DNA from: Apostichopus japonicus
Taxonomy: Eukaryota > Echinodermata > Holothuroidea > Aspidochirotida > Stichopodidae
DNA: 60,000 nt
Reading direction: 5' to 3'
NCBI RefSeq assembly: GCF_037975245.1
Contig: NC_092570.1
Span: 10,767,001 to 10,827,000, forward strand
Below are positions 51,101 to 60,000 of this stretch, piece after piece. The notes beneath the pieces were generated by a model. The model ran no database searches, was not told the DNA's origin, and saw nothing but the letters and a program-made list of their open reading frames with translations. Position 1 is the stretch's first letter. Every line of letters starts with the position of its first letter. The translations under genes and the position numbers were made by a program.

Positions 51101-54100
51101 ATAATACAGCACCATGCTTGAGTTGTGTACAGTCTATATGTCAGTTGTACCAGGGAGTTCCATTACAACTCCCTGGTTGTACCAACGCAAATTCTTGAAT
51201 CTATTTTTAGCAACGGCTCATCACTAAACCTGCATATCTCTGATTGGTTGAATTCAAACTAGTGGGTTTGGGGGAACTGTATGCGATTAATTTTAAATGT
51301 CGAGTTTGTCGTGGACACTTTTCTCATTATCTGCAAATATCTTATAAATATCTTAGTTTGCTCTTTTGTGATTGATATGTAAAAAACTTGATGATCATGT
51401 CAAAAAAGTAGACTCTGATACGGCGACCAAACGCAAAATGCTACTTTAAAAGCTTGAAATTAAAGTGACATTTCAGTTGAGCCAAATCCTTAGTACAAAG
51501 ATTATATGTATTTCCTACTGTAGTTATGGACATTTCTTTCAATAAGGATATATTATTACACAAGTATTTTCACAAATGTTCACTGTAGATAACAGACCTG
51601 TCACAGCGGTATGTGAACAAGAAAATAAAGGCACAAACAAGTAGTTGAATTTAATGCAGGCTATATTGTATCTCTCTTGGCTGGGTATATGTTACCGAGT
51701 ACAAATGGTGAAAGTTGCATCTTATACACTCTTTTACAATGGACTACAAGAGGATGGGACAGGATGTTACTCTGTCTACATAAACAGTGGTTAAGCTAGT
51801 GTGAAGCTGACCACACATCCTGCTGAAGATTACATAACAATAGGTGCACAAACAGGTGTAGGGTTTTGGTTGTAGAAAGTTACACTGGAGGTTACAGTGT
51901 GGATGATCTCCTGGAACTAATAAGTTGGTGGTTTCTGGGAGGTGTGATGTAAGAACTTCATGTCTGTGCTACTAGCTAAGATATTGTAAATATGTTCCTA
52001 GGGTAAGGGGAAGGTTAGATAACAGTAAAATGCTCTCTGTTATAGACGTGTACTGTATCCTATTGGAATTGAAATACAGTAAGTTTTACAAACCAACATT
52101 TCATATGGCTTTACTACAAATTTACACAGTATAGTCAGTTGGGGTAAAAAAAAACAAGGGGGTAGTTGGGGTAAAAAAAAACAACCCCTTTTTATAGAAG
52201 GGGAATATTTAGCCAAAGTTCCAATTTATTTTGGGTGATAGTCCTATATGTCTAGTTTATTATTTTATAATTTCTGGAATTCTATGTCACTTCGCTGCCA
52301 ATCACCGCTTCATCGAATCAAGCAAATGCTAAACTAGTAAAATTTGAAGTTTGTTCCACATATCCGAAACTTTCTCCTGCATACCCAGCTTATATGATGT
52401 GGAGATTATTCCAGCAGTTACAGCATAGCAGTTAGTGATATTAAACTCCCCCATGGTAGAATTACTTCAACTTCATTCACGCTTCATGGGGGGCCTTGTT
52501 TTTTTTTACCCCCAAAAAATGATGCAAATGGGGTAAAAAAAAACAAGTACTTTCCGGCTCCAGTGTACTCCCTATTTTGCCTGAATGGATGAATTTTTCC
52601 ATAAAGTTGATTTTAGAGGTTAGGCAAATAGTTTTTATGTCTGTCATGTGTCAAAAATGTTAAATAATTGGGCAGAATTAACTGAAATTGGCTCAACTCT
52701 AATGGTTCTACTATATTACACCACATTTATGTAGCATCATATACTCACTGTACAGTATGAATATGGCTGAGCATGACATGACACGAGCCATCTATAATTA
52801 CGAATTTAGAGAATTTCACAATTTTTTTCCTTTTGCATGTAAAGGTTGTAGCTCATACTTCGATGTAATTATATGCAAACATGATTTTAAGATACATTCA
52901 TGAAGAAAATAGCTGTTTTCTAGCATTGTTTTTTTTTTACCCCTGCATTGTTTTTTTTTTACCCCGAATTAAGCAAAATTTGGGGGTAAAAAAAAAAACA
53001 TTTTTCGCAAAAAAACTACACTTTCCATTTACAAAAAAATTATTTTTGTTAGATTTTTTTTAAGAGAATCCCACTCCACACACTTGAACATTGGAACCGA
53101 AACAATACCGCTTACTCATCAATTTTTAGAGCAAACTTTAGGTAAATTGTTTTTTTTTACCCCACTTGACTATACATATAAAGTAAACTATGGGCTATTT
53201 TATTCTAGATGGAACATTTCATCCCAGGGACGATAAAGTGCAACTACCACAGTGATGTTGGTGTGGACCTATTACCAGTGAACATTCCTTCAAAGCTGAG
53301 TGATGGCTTTAACATGTTTTAAGTGTAGAAAACCTGTGAAGGACACTAGACAATTAGCTTTGCATTTACGTGTTTTTCATGCAATTATACCTACATTTGA
53401 GCGATTGGTATGTGGTCAACATGGTTGCATGAAAACATTTACCTTAATGAATTCATATTTGAGGCACATAAGACTTCAACACCTTGCTGATGATTTAAAC
53501 GAATTCCCAGAGGATCAAAACGAAAACAACCCTAACGATGAAAATGACCCTGGTGATGAAAATGTTCATGATGATGAAATTGAAAAAGATGGAAATGTGG
53601 ATGTTTCTGATAATTTAATGTCATGTGAACAGGAATTGGACTACTTAGTAAACTTTGATGAAGATGCACTGAAAGCACTTGCTATTTCTTTGCTATTTAA
53701 GCTAAGATCCTCTTTACTTCCATTTTCTGCCATTCAACATGTTATGAATGGTGTGAAGGATATGTTCCAAGACTCACTGTCATCACTGAAGCACAATATG
53801 TTATCTGTGTTGAACAATCATGGGGTAGATGAAGATGCTGCAGATGTGCAGGAGCTTTGTGGGAAATTTTCTTGTTTTGAGAATCCGTTCTTAGGCATTG
53901 AGACATCAGAGCAGCAGACCAAATACATGATGAAAAATCTAAAGTTGGTTTTACCAAAAGAGATTGCTCTGGGTACCAGGATTGATCAGCAGGTGGACAG
54001 AAGAACAGGACAAACTATTCAAAAAGTGGTGACAGAAACATTCCAGTATGTTCCAGTTTTGGAGGTTCTTAAACTTATTCTCAATGATAAAAAAATTACC

Positions 54101-57100
54101 AAGCTCATTGACAATGAAGCACATTCCATGCCAGGGTTCCTTAGAGGTTACCAGGATGGGCAGCAGTACAGTCAGCTGGGAATATTCAAGGAGTATCCGC
54201 ATGCAATTCGTTTACAGCTGTTTTATGATGATGTAGAAGTGTGCAATCCTATTGGCAGTAAGGCTGGTATCCACAAACTTGGCATGTTTTACTATTCTAT
54301 CCAAAACCTACCAAAGCATTTAAACTCGGCAATGCAAAACATTCACTTGCTTGCTGTATGCTTTGCTGGTGACTTGAAAAAGTATGGGTTTGGCCCAATC
54401 TTGCACCCGTTTATCATGGAAATGCAGCAATTAGAAAGTGACAACGGTGTTCAGTTGCAACTGGACAAGAGAATTGTAGAACTCCATGGCAGTTTAGTTT
54501 CATTTAGTGGCGATTCATTAGCTGCGCATGATTTGCTTGGTTTCATGAGCCCATCAGCAAATAGGTTATGTAGACTGTGTAAAGCATCTCGTGAAGACAT
54601 CCAAGTTAATTTCTTAGAACAAGATTTTCAGCCGAGAACTGTAGATGATCATGATGATTGTGCTGAAGCTGCCTTGCAGAGACAGCGTGGAGACCCACTA
54701 TCTGGAGTTCGAAGGCCATGTCCCCTGAATGACTTGAGGAGTTTCCATTGCGTAACTAACTACAACTTGGATATCATGCACGATATGCTTGAAGGAGTTT
54801 GTCCATATGAAGTCAAACTGGTACTACGTCAACTTGTTTTGATGGATCACTTTATCTCTCTTAACGAGATAAATCAGCGAATTAAGTCTTTTCATTATTC
54901 CTTTAATGACAGGAAGAACAAGCCATCTGCAGTTTTGCCCGATCGGTTAAGAAATATTACTGACCATAAACTCGGGCAAAAAGCTTCTCAAATGTGGTGC
55001 TTCATTCGAATGTTACCTCTTCTTATCGGTGATCGTGTTCCTCATGACAATGTGTACTACAAGTTAATTTTGTTACTATTGCAGTGTATGGATATCATTT
55101 ACGCTCCATTGGTCACAGTATCTCACACTGTGTACTTGAAACATCTGATTTATGACCATCACAACCATTTTGCATCAATTTTCCCTCAAAATAGGATGAT
55201 TAACAAGCACCATCATATGGTTCACTATCCAAATTGTATCAGAATGTGTGGACCCTTGACGTCAATGCAGTGCCTCAAGTATGAGATGAAACATGCATTC
55301 AGCAAAAAACTAGCTGCCATAAACTGCAATTTTAAGAATATATGCAAGTCAGCTGCATGTAAACATCAAATTTGGCAGTGTATCGTTTGGTCAGGAAATG
55401 AACATATGCTAGATTTTGAATGCCAAGGAGGTAGTATGACTGCTATTGAATCTCTAGATGGTAATGATGCCATTGCTGATAAACTTCAGTGTAATGAGCA
55501 CAGTGATGTCTTTGTGGCAAGTCAAGTGTCACTCTATGGAACAGAATACAAAGCAAATCTGTATTTAATACTGGCTGTAGACGATGCTTCCCAACTCAAA
55601 TTTGGTAAAATAAGCAGCATATTGGTGTGTGGACAAACACCGGATGATGTTTACTTCGTTGTGTCTCAGTGTCAGAACATTGGCTTTAATACTCATTACC
55701 ATGCATATGAAGTTGCTATGCAAGACCAGCCAGTTTTTAGTATTGTGACACTTGATTCACTGACGGATCATCTGCCATTGTCTGGATTGAGATCTTATGA
55801 GGAGAACTCACCCATTTATCTGTGCCCTCGCTACTCTCTGACTCATCAAACTAGGTACATTAGTATAAATATCTTAGAGCATAACATAGTATTAAGTACT
55901 GGGTAACTTCATGATGTCTTTATAGTTACAGTATGCTCACCATAACAATGAATTCAAGGATGCCATGTCATCAGCTGTTCCTTGTCTATAGATAACATCA
56001 AACATTTTGTGGAATTTAGTAAAAACTAAAGCAAACAAATCATTTTGGAAGACAGGAGACACAAAATATATCTTTTCCAAAAAAAAAGGATACTGTATTG
56101 TTGTGAAAGAAAAGAACCCATGCCCAAAATAGTATCTCTTCATTTAAGCTTTTCACATGTATTCTGTATGCTGTAATTGAATATAGTTCCCTAAATCATC
56201 TCTTTCAGACAATGATGTTGACATGCAGGTCCTGCCAACACTGACTGAAAACGACCTTCGAGAAATAGGTGTAAAATCTTTCGGGCTGAGACGGAAACTG
56301 AGAATTGTATGTGAGGAATTGAAAAAATCAAATCATGAGCTGCGAGTACTTGACACAGAGGTGGTGAGTTGGGGAACATTTTTGTTTTCTACTGTTTTTT
56401 GTTGTTGTTTTTTTTTTGTTGCTTCATTTAAACAATTCACTATCTTCATATTTGTTTTTACTAAAAGAAAGAAATAGAATGCAAATACATCACATACTCT
56501 ACAGTATATTGTTAATAGGGTATTTCTGTGAGAGATTTTCAACACATTTATTTTTTATACGTAGTAACAACCGTGAGAATGAACACAGTAAGTTTGATGC
56601 AATATATACTGTACATATATACTAGTGATGCAATATAGTTAACCTTTCATACTTAGGATTCATGCAGCACTGTCAGCAGTATAGATGACAGCTTCGACAC
56701 CTTGGATGATGATGTGTGTTTAGAAAAGTTTGTCTCACAGCCTACAACTTCAACCCCAGTGAGATGCATTCCTCCTCCCACTTCACAGAATATCAAATCA
56801 TCTCCATCAAGCAACAGTGTGTTGGTAAGAAAAGTAATTGATTTTCCAAAGTGTAAAAGTGAGGTATTTTTCCTGTTAAAAAGTTAAGGTTTCACTAAAA
56901 CATAGTGCTATTGCCAGCATAGGAAATAGACAGGGCAATGTCTAAAGAAATGATGTACTATTTCCCTACATTGCTTCCATTTTCTGGTCATATCCAAATG
57001 TATTCAGACTGGATTTAATTATTGCAATCTCGCTCCTTTAAAAAGCCACTGTTAATGCTGTGTTTATTATGTGGTCATTTCCAATTTCCAGACATTTAAT

Positions 57101-57513
57101 CTGAAGAAGGTAATGGAAGACCATTCAGAAGGAGGAATAGTAGATGACCATCTTACAAAAGGCGGGATACCTTCCAGCAAACAAAGGCGGACTTTGGTGA
57201 GACTAGCCGTGGCATGCATGGTCGATAAATATGGTCTGTAAGTACATGTTCATTATCATTGCTTTACAAATAACATATGCTTATGAGGAGCAACTAGAAT
57301 TGCAAATATTTCCAATTAGGCAAAAGACAGAAACCTGGCTTTCATCATCAATTTGTTTTCTGTGCTGAAGGCATGGACCTATGCATTCAGTATGATCTTG
57401 CATGTTAATGAGCACTGCAGTCATATTTGATAGGATAAGTGAAGTCTTGTTCGAAAGGGCATTTGAACCACAATGCATTTTGCATTCTAGTCGCAATAAT
57501 GTAGGCAATCGGG

Positions 57514-57570
<57 letters not shown>

Positions 57571-60000
57571 CAGTAGTGTTCGACCGATAATCGGTTAGAT
57601 AATCAGCATCGGGCCGATTATCAGACAATTGGTTAAAATAATCGGCATCAGCAAAATTCATTGCGCTACCGATTATGCAGAAGCGATTATATTGCGATTA
57701 TATTTTATCTCGCTTTTGATTCACCACAACCACAAGGTAACAGAATGTAGATCATTCCATTCAACTGCTTTGATTTTATGGGCCTGAAAGTTGGTAATCA
57801 TGCATAACACTTAATCATATATTAGGCCAGTTCCACGAAAAGGATAAAATAAACGGTAATCGGCATCGGCCAGATTGTCACATGAACTAATCGGTAATAA
57901 CCGATTATCATATAATCGGTCGACCACTAAATGTCAGGAGTGGATAGGGAGAGAAATAAAAATAAATGAGAGAAATAAATAATGCAGGTGGTTAATTGCA
58001 TATGCTGATTGCATGTACTCTTTTGTTGAAGTCCAGAATTGTTTCAATATCTGGAAAATAACCTTGTAAAGCATTTCATTTCCTACTCAGATATCCAAGT
58101 TCCAAACAGAAAACGGCATTAGCGAAAGAAATTGTAAAAACCTACCCATCAACAATGGACACCACACCAGGGTTGGAAGGCCATGTAAGTGATGAAACAT
58201 TATATATATTCTTTACCTGCAGATGTGTATATCTATACTGTATGATTATGTATGTAAATATGTAGTCAGAAAAGACATGTATTTGTAGTGCTGTGACACC
58301 AACAGAGTTTAACATGCTAAACCCCTTAACCTGGGCATTTGTGGCTAGACATCCCATTGCTCAACTCAGCTGATACTCTCAGTGAGAGACAGGAAATTAA
58401 ACGTGTGTACTGAAACCTTTTTTTTTTTATGTAAGTCCTAAATACTTATTATATTTACACAGGAACATTTCTATGACAATGGTCATGGATTTATAGAGTA
58501 CAGATTAAAAAATATGAGGACCACAAGGCCCCAGGATGAAAAACGAAGGCAACGTTCTTCCAAATCAAAGCAGATGAGCCTAACGAGAGCAATTCCAGGG
58601 AGTTTGATATCACCATCTAGCAGTGAAGGGACTGTTCAGGATGATGATGTAGTTGAGAAGGTAATGTAATAGCCAGTGCTCATTGGGTACTTGTAACGTC
58701 AAATAATACATAAGAAAATGAATATTAGTGTGTTCTAAAAGGTAATTTCACAACATTAATTGTAAATGAGTATATTCTTAATGGTGTTTGACCTGAATGT
58801 AAGGTGCTCTGGGTGTACTCCCAATTGAAAATGAGTAGGCAATGGGATCCAGATCTGATCTGTAACGGAGGATCAAGTTTGTCAATGGGAAAGCTAGAAT
58901 AGATCAGAGATATTAGGTGTTTTCATTGGGGTGGCTATTGGGATTCAGAACGCCCCATTTGTGGTTAAAGAATAAGGAGGTATAAGCAAAGGTGAAGGAC
59001 GAGCTTTAACATTAAGGGTTCCTTTTAAGATTTAATCAAATAGTGATGATATATCTTCAAAATGTTATTTTCTGTCATGCTTGAAGCTGACCCAATGTAA
59101 ATATTTTTTCTAGGACAACTTGAGTGGAATGATTTCTCAAAAGTCCCATGCAACTCCTAGTATCATTCAACGTATACTGTATCCATTATAGCGATATAAA
59201 AAATGACACAACATAACCTTCTTAGTATGAAACTTTGTTTGAGGAATTCCTTTTTATGTTTCAAATTTCTTATTTACAGGTTAACTGGATGAAATACATG
59301 CCACCGACGCATGAAAATCATGCTAAACATCGCCAGTACCTGAAGGATACTTTTAACTTTAGACGGGCCATTATTGAAGGACCATCATCCTTGACAATAA
59401 CGGATATTGTGAATCAATATCCCAGATTTCAAGACATGCCAGAATTGGTAAGCAATCTGTTTGTTCTGTGATAATGAAAAAGCTACAGCTGATACAGTTG
59501 ATTGCAAGAACAGTTTTTCATCTACTTCATTATTGAATATTCATGGATGCATGCATATATTACTGTCCTCAACATTAACCGACCAACCAACTGGTTATCT
59601 TTTTGTTAGAGCATCCAATTTTCCAGCCAGGTTTGGGTTGTTTTTTTTGTTTGCAGCCAACTCAATTAATCAATCCAATATTTTCCAATCCAGTTCTTGT
59701 GTAAATACCTTTAAGAATGCAAATTGACATATTTTGGAGATTGTGGTAGGTTTTGGTGTTGGTGTGGGAGATTCGCCCATTCCTGATTTTCTTGCTTAAC
59801 TTAATTGTTATGTTCAAAAGTCGCTAAAGGCCACTACTTGTGTTGTAAATTAAAAGTGAGTATTTTTGCATATTATTCTAGATCAACTTGGAATTCCAAA
59901 TGATGTATCCAGAGAGATGTGACAATTTTATAACAAAATGGGAGACATGTTTCCGGGAAAAAATTATCGCCCTCGGAGAGGCAGAGTATCCAGCTGTTCA
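48109..60000 (+). CDS. SAMD3-like SAM-domain protein, spliced, 3' part beyond the window
   Basis: Eight exons join in frame: 48109-48178, 56209-56363, 56657-56824, 57092-57237, 58091-58184, 58463-58660, 59280-59447 and 59882-60000 (open). All inferred introns have GT donors and AG acceptors. The 372 visible codons begin with a SAM domain (residues about 1-68: MAETVRSFLAKKEF, then LTENDLREIGV and GLRRKL). A Ser/Thr-rich acidic linker (about 75-130) follows. Then come two blocks resembling fish and invertebrate SAMD3-like proteins: RRTLVRLAVACMVDKYG to YPSSKQKTALAKEIVKTYPS with EHFYDNGHGFIEYRLKN, and YLKDTFNFRRAIIEG with YPRFQDMPEL. SAM domains usually mediate oligomerisation. The start is the first ATG (AAGATGG) after a CCAAT promoter. 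Intron 1 (8.0 kb) holds a CACTA-type transposase gene on the same strand. The SAMD3-like family call is by remembered pattern, not a search. Confidence 0.88.
48440..48519 (+). mobile_element. Probable LINE/SINE 3' stem-loop and tail in intron 1
   Basis: TGAGGGC (48448-48454) pairs perfectly with GCCCTCA (48487-48493), with CGG/CCG inside, and is followed by ATTAAATAAAG and TTTAAATAAAATAAG. A terminal hairpin plus an A/T-rich short-repeat tail is typical of CR1/L2-type 3' ends. No coding part remains. Confidence 0.5.
48782..49102 (+). other. Unrecognised 107-codon open frame in intron 1
   Basis: A frame reading LALASAISTAKHYSAVFPSY to NGTLELQAFTEQGQQ ends at TGA 49100-49102. Its composition looks protein-like, but it lacks an ATG near its start, matches nothing I know and has no clear splice partner. 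It could be a relic exon. Confidence 0.2.
49103..52129. other. Intron 1 spacer
   Basis: No gene seen. It contains a C14 run at 49605-49618. Smaller frames (50097-50378) have no recognisable domain. Confidence 0.5.
52130..53174. mobile_element. MITE-like element with 28-bp inverted ends and internal end copies
   Basis: The left end (52130-52157) reads TATAGTCAGT then TGGGG, T, nine A, CAA. The inverted right end (53147-53174) is identical except AG for GT at positions 9-10. TA at each edge fits a Tc1/mariner-type TA target duplication. The core GGGGTAAAAAAAAACAA recurs inside the element in both orientations (near 52170, 52498, 52532, 52925, 52950 and 52983). There is no coding sequence. It ends 128 bp before the transposase ATG. 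Confidence 0.82.
53303..55906 (+). CDS. C2H2 zinc-finger Tnp2/En-Spm (CACTA)-type transposase, intact
   Basis: Single frame of 867 codons. The frame opens right after a TGA at 53297-53299, so the ATG at 53303 (GTGATGG context) is the start. Two N-terminal C2H2 fingers (C5, C8, H21, H26 and C37, C42, H55, H60) should bind DNA. An Asn/Asp/Glu-rich linker follows (about 65-105). The core matches Tnp2-family transposases: LFYDDVEVCNPIGS (Asp309/310), HKLGMFYYSIQNLP, SGDSLAAHDLLGF (Asp404), a CRLC pair (423/426), NYNLDIMHDMLEGV (Asp490, Glu497), and KHHHMVHYP (about 635-643). The acidic residues are candidates for the RNase H-type active site. Length is normal and nothing is broken, unlike every other transposon here. 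It lies in intron 1 of the SAM gene, same strand. An acceptor-like TTTATTCTAG lies at 53199-53208, and no AATAAA/ATTAAA lies between its stop and SAM exon 2. It may be active, or domesticated. Confidence 0.87.
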   Translation: MALTCFKCRKPVKDTRQLALHLRVFHAIIPTFERLVCGQHGCMKTFTLMNSYLRHIRLQHLADDLNEFPEDQNENNPNDENDPGDENVHDDEIEKDGNVDVSDNLMSCEQELDYLVNFDEDALKALAISLLFKLRSSLLPFSAIQHVMNGVKDMFQDSLSSLKHNMLSVLNNHGVDEDAADVQELCGKFSCFENPFLGIETSEQQTKYMMKNLKLVLPKEIALGTRIDQQVDRRTGQTIQKVVTETFQYVPVLEVLKLILNDKKITKLIDNEAHSMPGFLRGYQDGQQYSQLGIFKEYPHAIRLQLFYDDVEVCNPIGSKAGIHKLGMFYYSIQNLPKHLNSAMQNIHLLAVCFAGDLKKYGFGPILHPFIMEMQQLESDNGVQLQLDKRIVELHGSLVSFSGDSLAAHDLLGFMSPSANRLCRLCKASREDIQVNFLEQDFQPRTVDDHDDCAEAALQRQRGDPLSGVRRPCPLNDLRSFHCVTNYNLDIMHDMLEGVCPYEVKLVLRQLVLMDHFISLNEINQRIKSFHYSFNDRKNKPSAVLPDRLRNITDHKLGQKASQMWCFIRMLPLLIGDRVPHDNVYYKLILLLLQCMDIIYAPLVTVSHTVYLKHLIYDHHNHFASIFPQNRMINKHHHMVHYPNCIRMCGPLTSMQCLKYEMKHAFSKKLAAINCNFKNICKSAACKHQIWQCIVWSGNEHMLDFECQGGSMTAIESLDGNDAIADKLQCNEHSDVFVASQVSLYGTEYKANLYLILAVDDASQLKFGKISSILVCGQTPDDVYFVVSQCQNIGFNTHYHAYEVAMQDQPVFSIVTLDSLTDHLPLSGLRSYEENSPIYLCPRYSLTHQTRYISINILEHNIVLSTG
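56209..56363 (+). CDS. SAM gene exon 2 (C-terminal half of SAM domain)
   Basis: The acceptor is TCTTTCAG. It codes NDVDMQVLPTLTENDLREIG and on through FGLRRKLRIV to RVLDTEV, with the Leu-Gly and G.R.KL hallmarks of SAM domains. The donor is GTG|GTGAGT, phase 0. Confidence 0.93.
56657..56824 (+). CDS. SAM gene exon 3 (Ser/Thr/acidic linker)
   Basis: Acceptor ACTTAG, donor TTG|GTAAGA, 56 codons, phase 0 on both sides. It starts DSCSTVSSIDDSFDTLDDDV and is probably unstructured. Confidence 0.85.
57092..57237 (+). CDS. SAM gene exon 4
   Basis: Acceptor TTTCCAG, donor CT|GTAAGT. It codes TFNLKKVMEDHSEGG to RRTLVRLAVACMVDKYG and ends in phase 2. Confidence 0.88.
57513..57567. repeat. (TA)n microsatellite in intron 4
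   Basis: About 55 bp of TA abutting the target duplication of the next MITE. Confidence 0.95.
57574..57929. mobile_element. hAT-type MITE with CGACCGAT ends in intron 4
   Basis: The left end TAGTGTTCGACCGAT and the inverted right end TAGTGGTCGACCGAT differ at one base. The flanks are ATTGTCAG (57566-57573) and AATGTCAG (57930-57937), a 7-of-8 match to an 8-bp duplication. The 356-bp interior repeats CGATTATC/AATCGG words near both ends. Non-coding. Confidence 0.85.
58091..58184 (+). CDS. SAM gene exon 5
   Basis: Acceptor CTACTCAG, donor CAT|GTAAGT, 94 bp. It takes up phase 2 and codes YPSSKQKTALAKEIVKTYPS to TTPGLEGH. Confidence 0.88.
58463..58660 (+). CDS. SAM gene exon 6
   Basis: Acceptor TTTACACAG, donor AAG|GTAATG, 66 codons. 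EHFYDNGHGFIEYRLKNMR is the best SAMD3-like match. A basic, possibly nuclear-targeting stretch (KRRQRSSKSK) follows, then a Ser-rich acidic tail. Confidence 0.88.
59280..59447 (+). CDS. SAM gene exon 7
   Basis: Acceptor ATTTACAG, donor TTG|GTAAGC, 56 codons, phase 0. It codes VNWMKYMPPTHENHAKHRQY, then LKDTFNFRRAIIEG and IVNQYPRFQDMPEL. Confidence 0.88.
59882..60000 (+). CDS. SAM gene exon 8, cut by the window edge
   Basis: Acceptor TATTCTAG. It codes INLEFQMMYPERCDNFITKW to EYPAV and stays open at 60000. It continues exon 7 in frame as MPEL-INLEFQ. Confidence 0.85.
   Translation, partial: MNLEFQMMYPERCDNFITKWETCFREKIIALGEAEYPAV

Noticed and set aside
53209-53302. In-frame fusion of SAM exon 1 to the transposase
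   Set aside because: Splicing at 53209 reads into TGA after 15 codons, and the transposase frame has a TGA at 53297, so no fusion protein is possible by that route.
59114-59189. Extra SAM-gene exon (DNLSGMISQKS...) with AG and GT borders
   Set aside because: It would end in phase 1 and put exon 7 out of frame with an immediate stop. Direct joining of exon 6 to exon 7 keeps phase 0.

Overview
This window is animal nuclear DNA, not prokaryotic. It is AT-rich, has no operons, and carries one spliced gene with GT/AG introns among many transposon relics. The frequent GGCCTA/AACGTTAGGC words and the hAT and CR1/L2-like relics suggest a marine invertebrate deuterostome, perhaps an echinoderm. That placement is inference and was not tested.

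Layout. Positions 1-2450 are a 34-bp satellite array (71 units) that starts before the window. From 3.4 to 20.1 kb two diverged copies of one long repeat lie head to head (3394-5942 and 18284-20128). Between them are a LINE 3' end (about 7.7-8.3 kb) and a nested transposon stack: a hAT-type element with a perfect 8-bp target duplication (9876-14920) holding a 3.4-kb CACTG-ended element (9891-13276) and a second small hAT-type element (13394-13999). From 20 to 29 kb there are two more hAT-type elements with 8-bp duplications, shared modules and four minisatellites. From 29 to 47.6 kb the DNA is mostly featureless, with a tRNA-derived SINE, a reverse-transcriptase relic and a 300-bp (TA)n tract.

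The coding part is 48.1-60.0 kb. Eight exons, with consistent phase at every junction, make a SAM-domain protein of the SAMD3-like type that runs off the right edge (372 codons visible). Its SAM domain is split, within one codon, by an 8.0-kb first intron. Inside that intron, on the same strand, is an intact single-exon reading frame of 867 codons for a C2H2 zinc-finger, Tnp2/En-Spm (CACTA)-type transposase.

This copies the layout of maize En/Spm, where the transposase (TnpD) frames lie in the first intron of the accessory DNA-binding gene (tnpA). No AATAAA or ATTAAA lies between the transposase stop and SAM exon 2, an AG acceptor lies 94 bp before its ATG, and a cluster of AGATTGAC words lies upstream of exon 1. 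I propose that the two genes may be one animal CACTA-type transposon with a SAM-domain partner protein. The terminal repeats that would prove this were not found in the window. A plain nested gene, or a chance insertion into a host SAMD3-like gene, remains possible.
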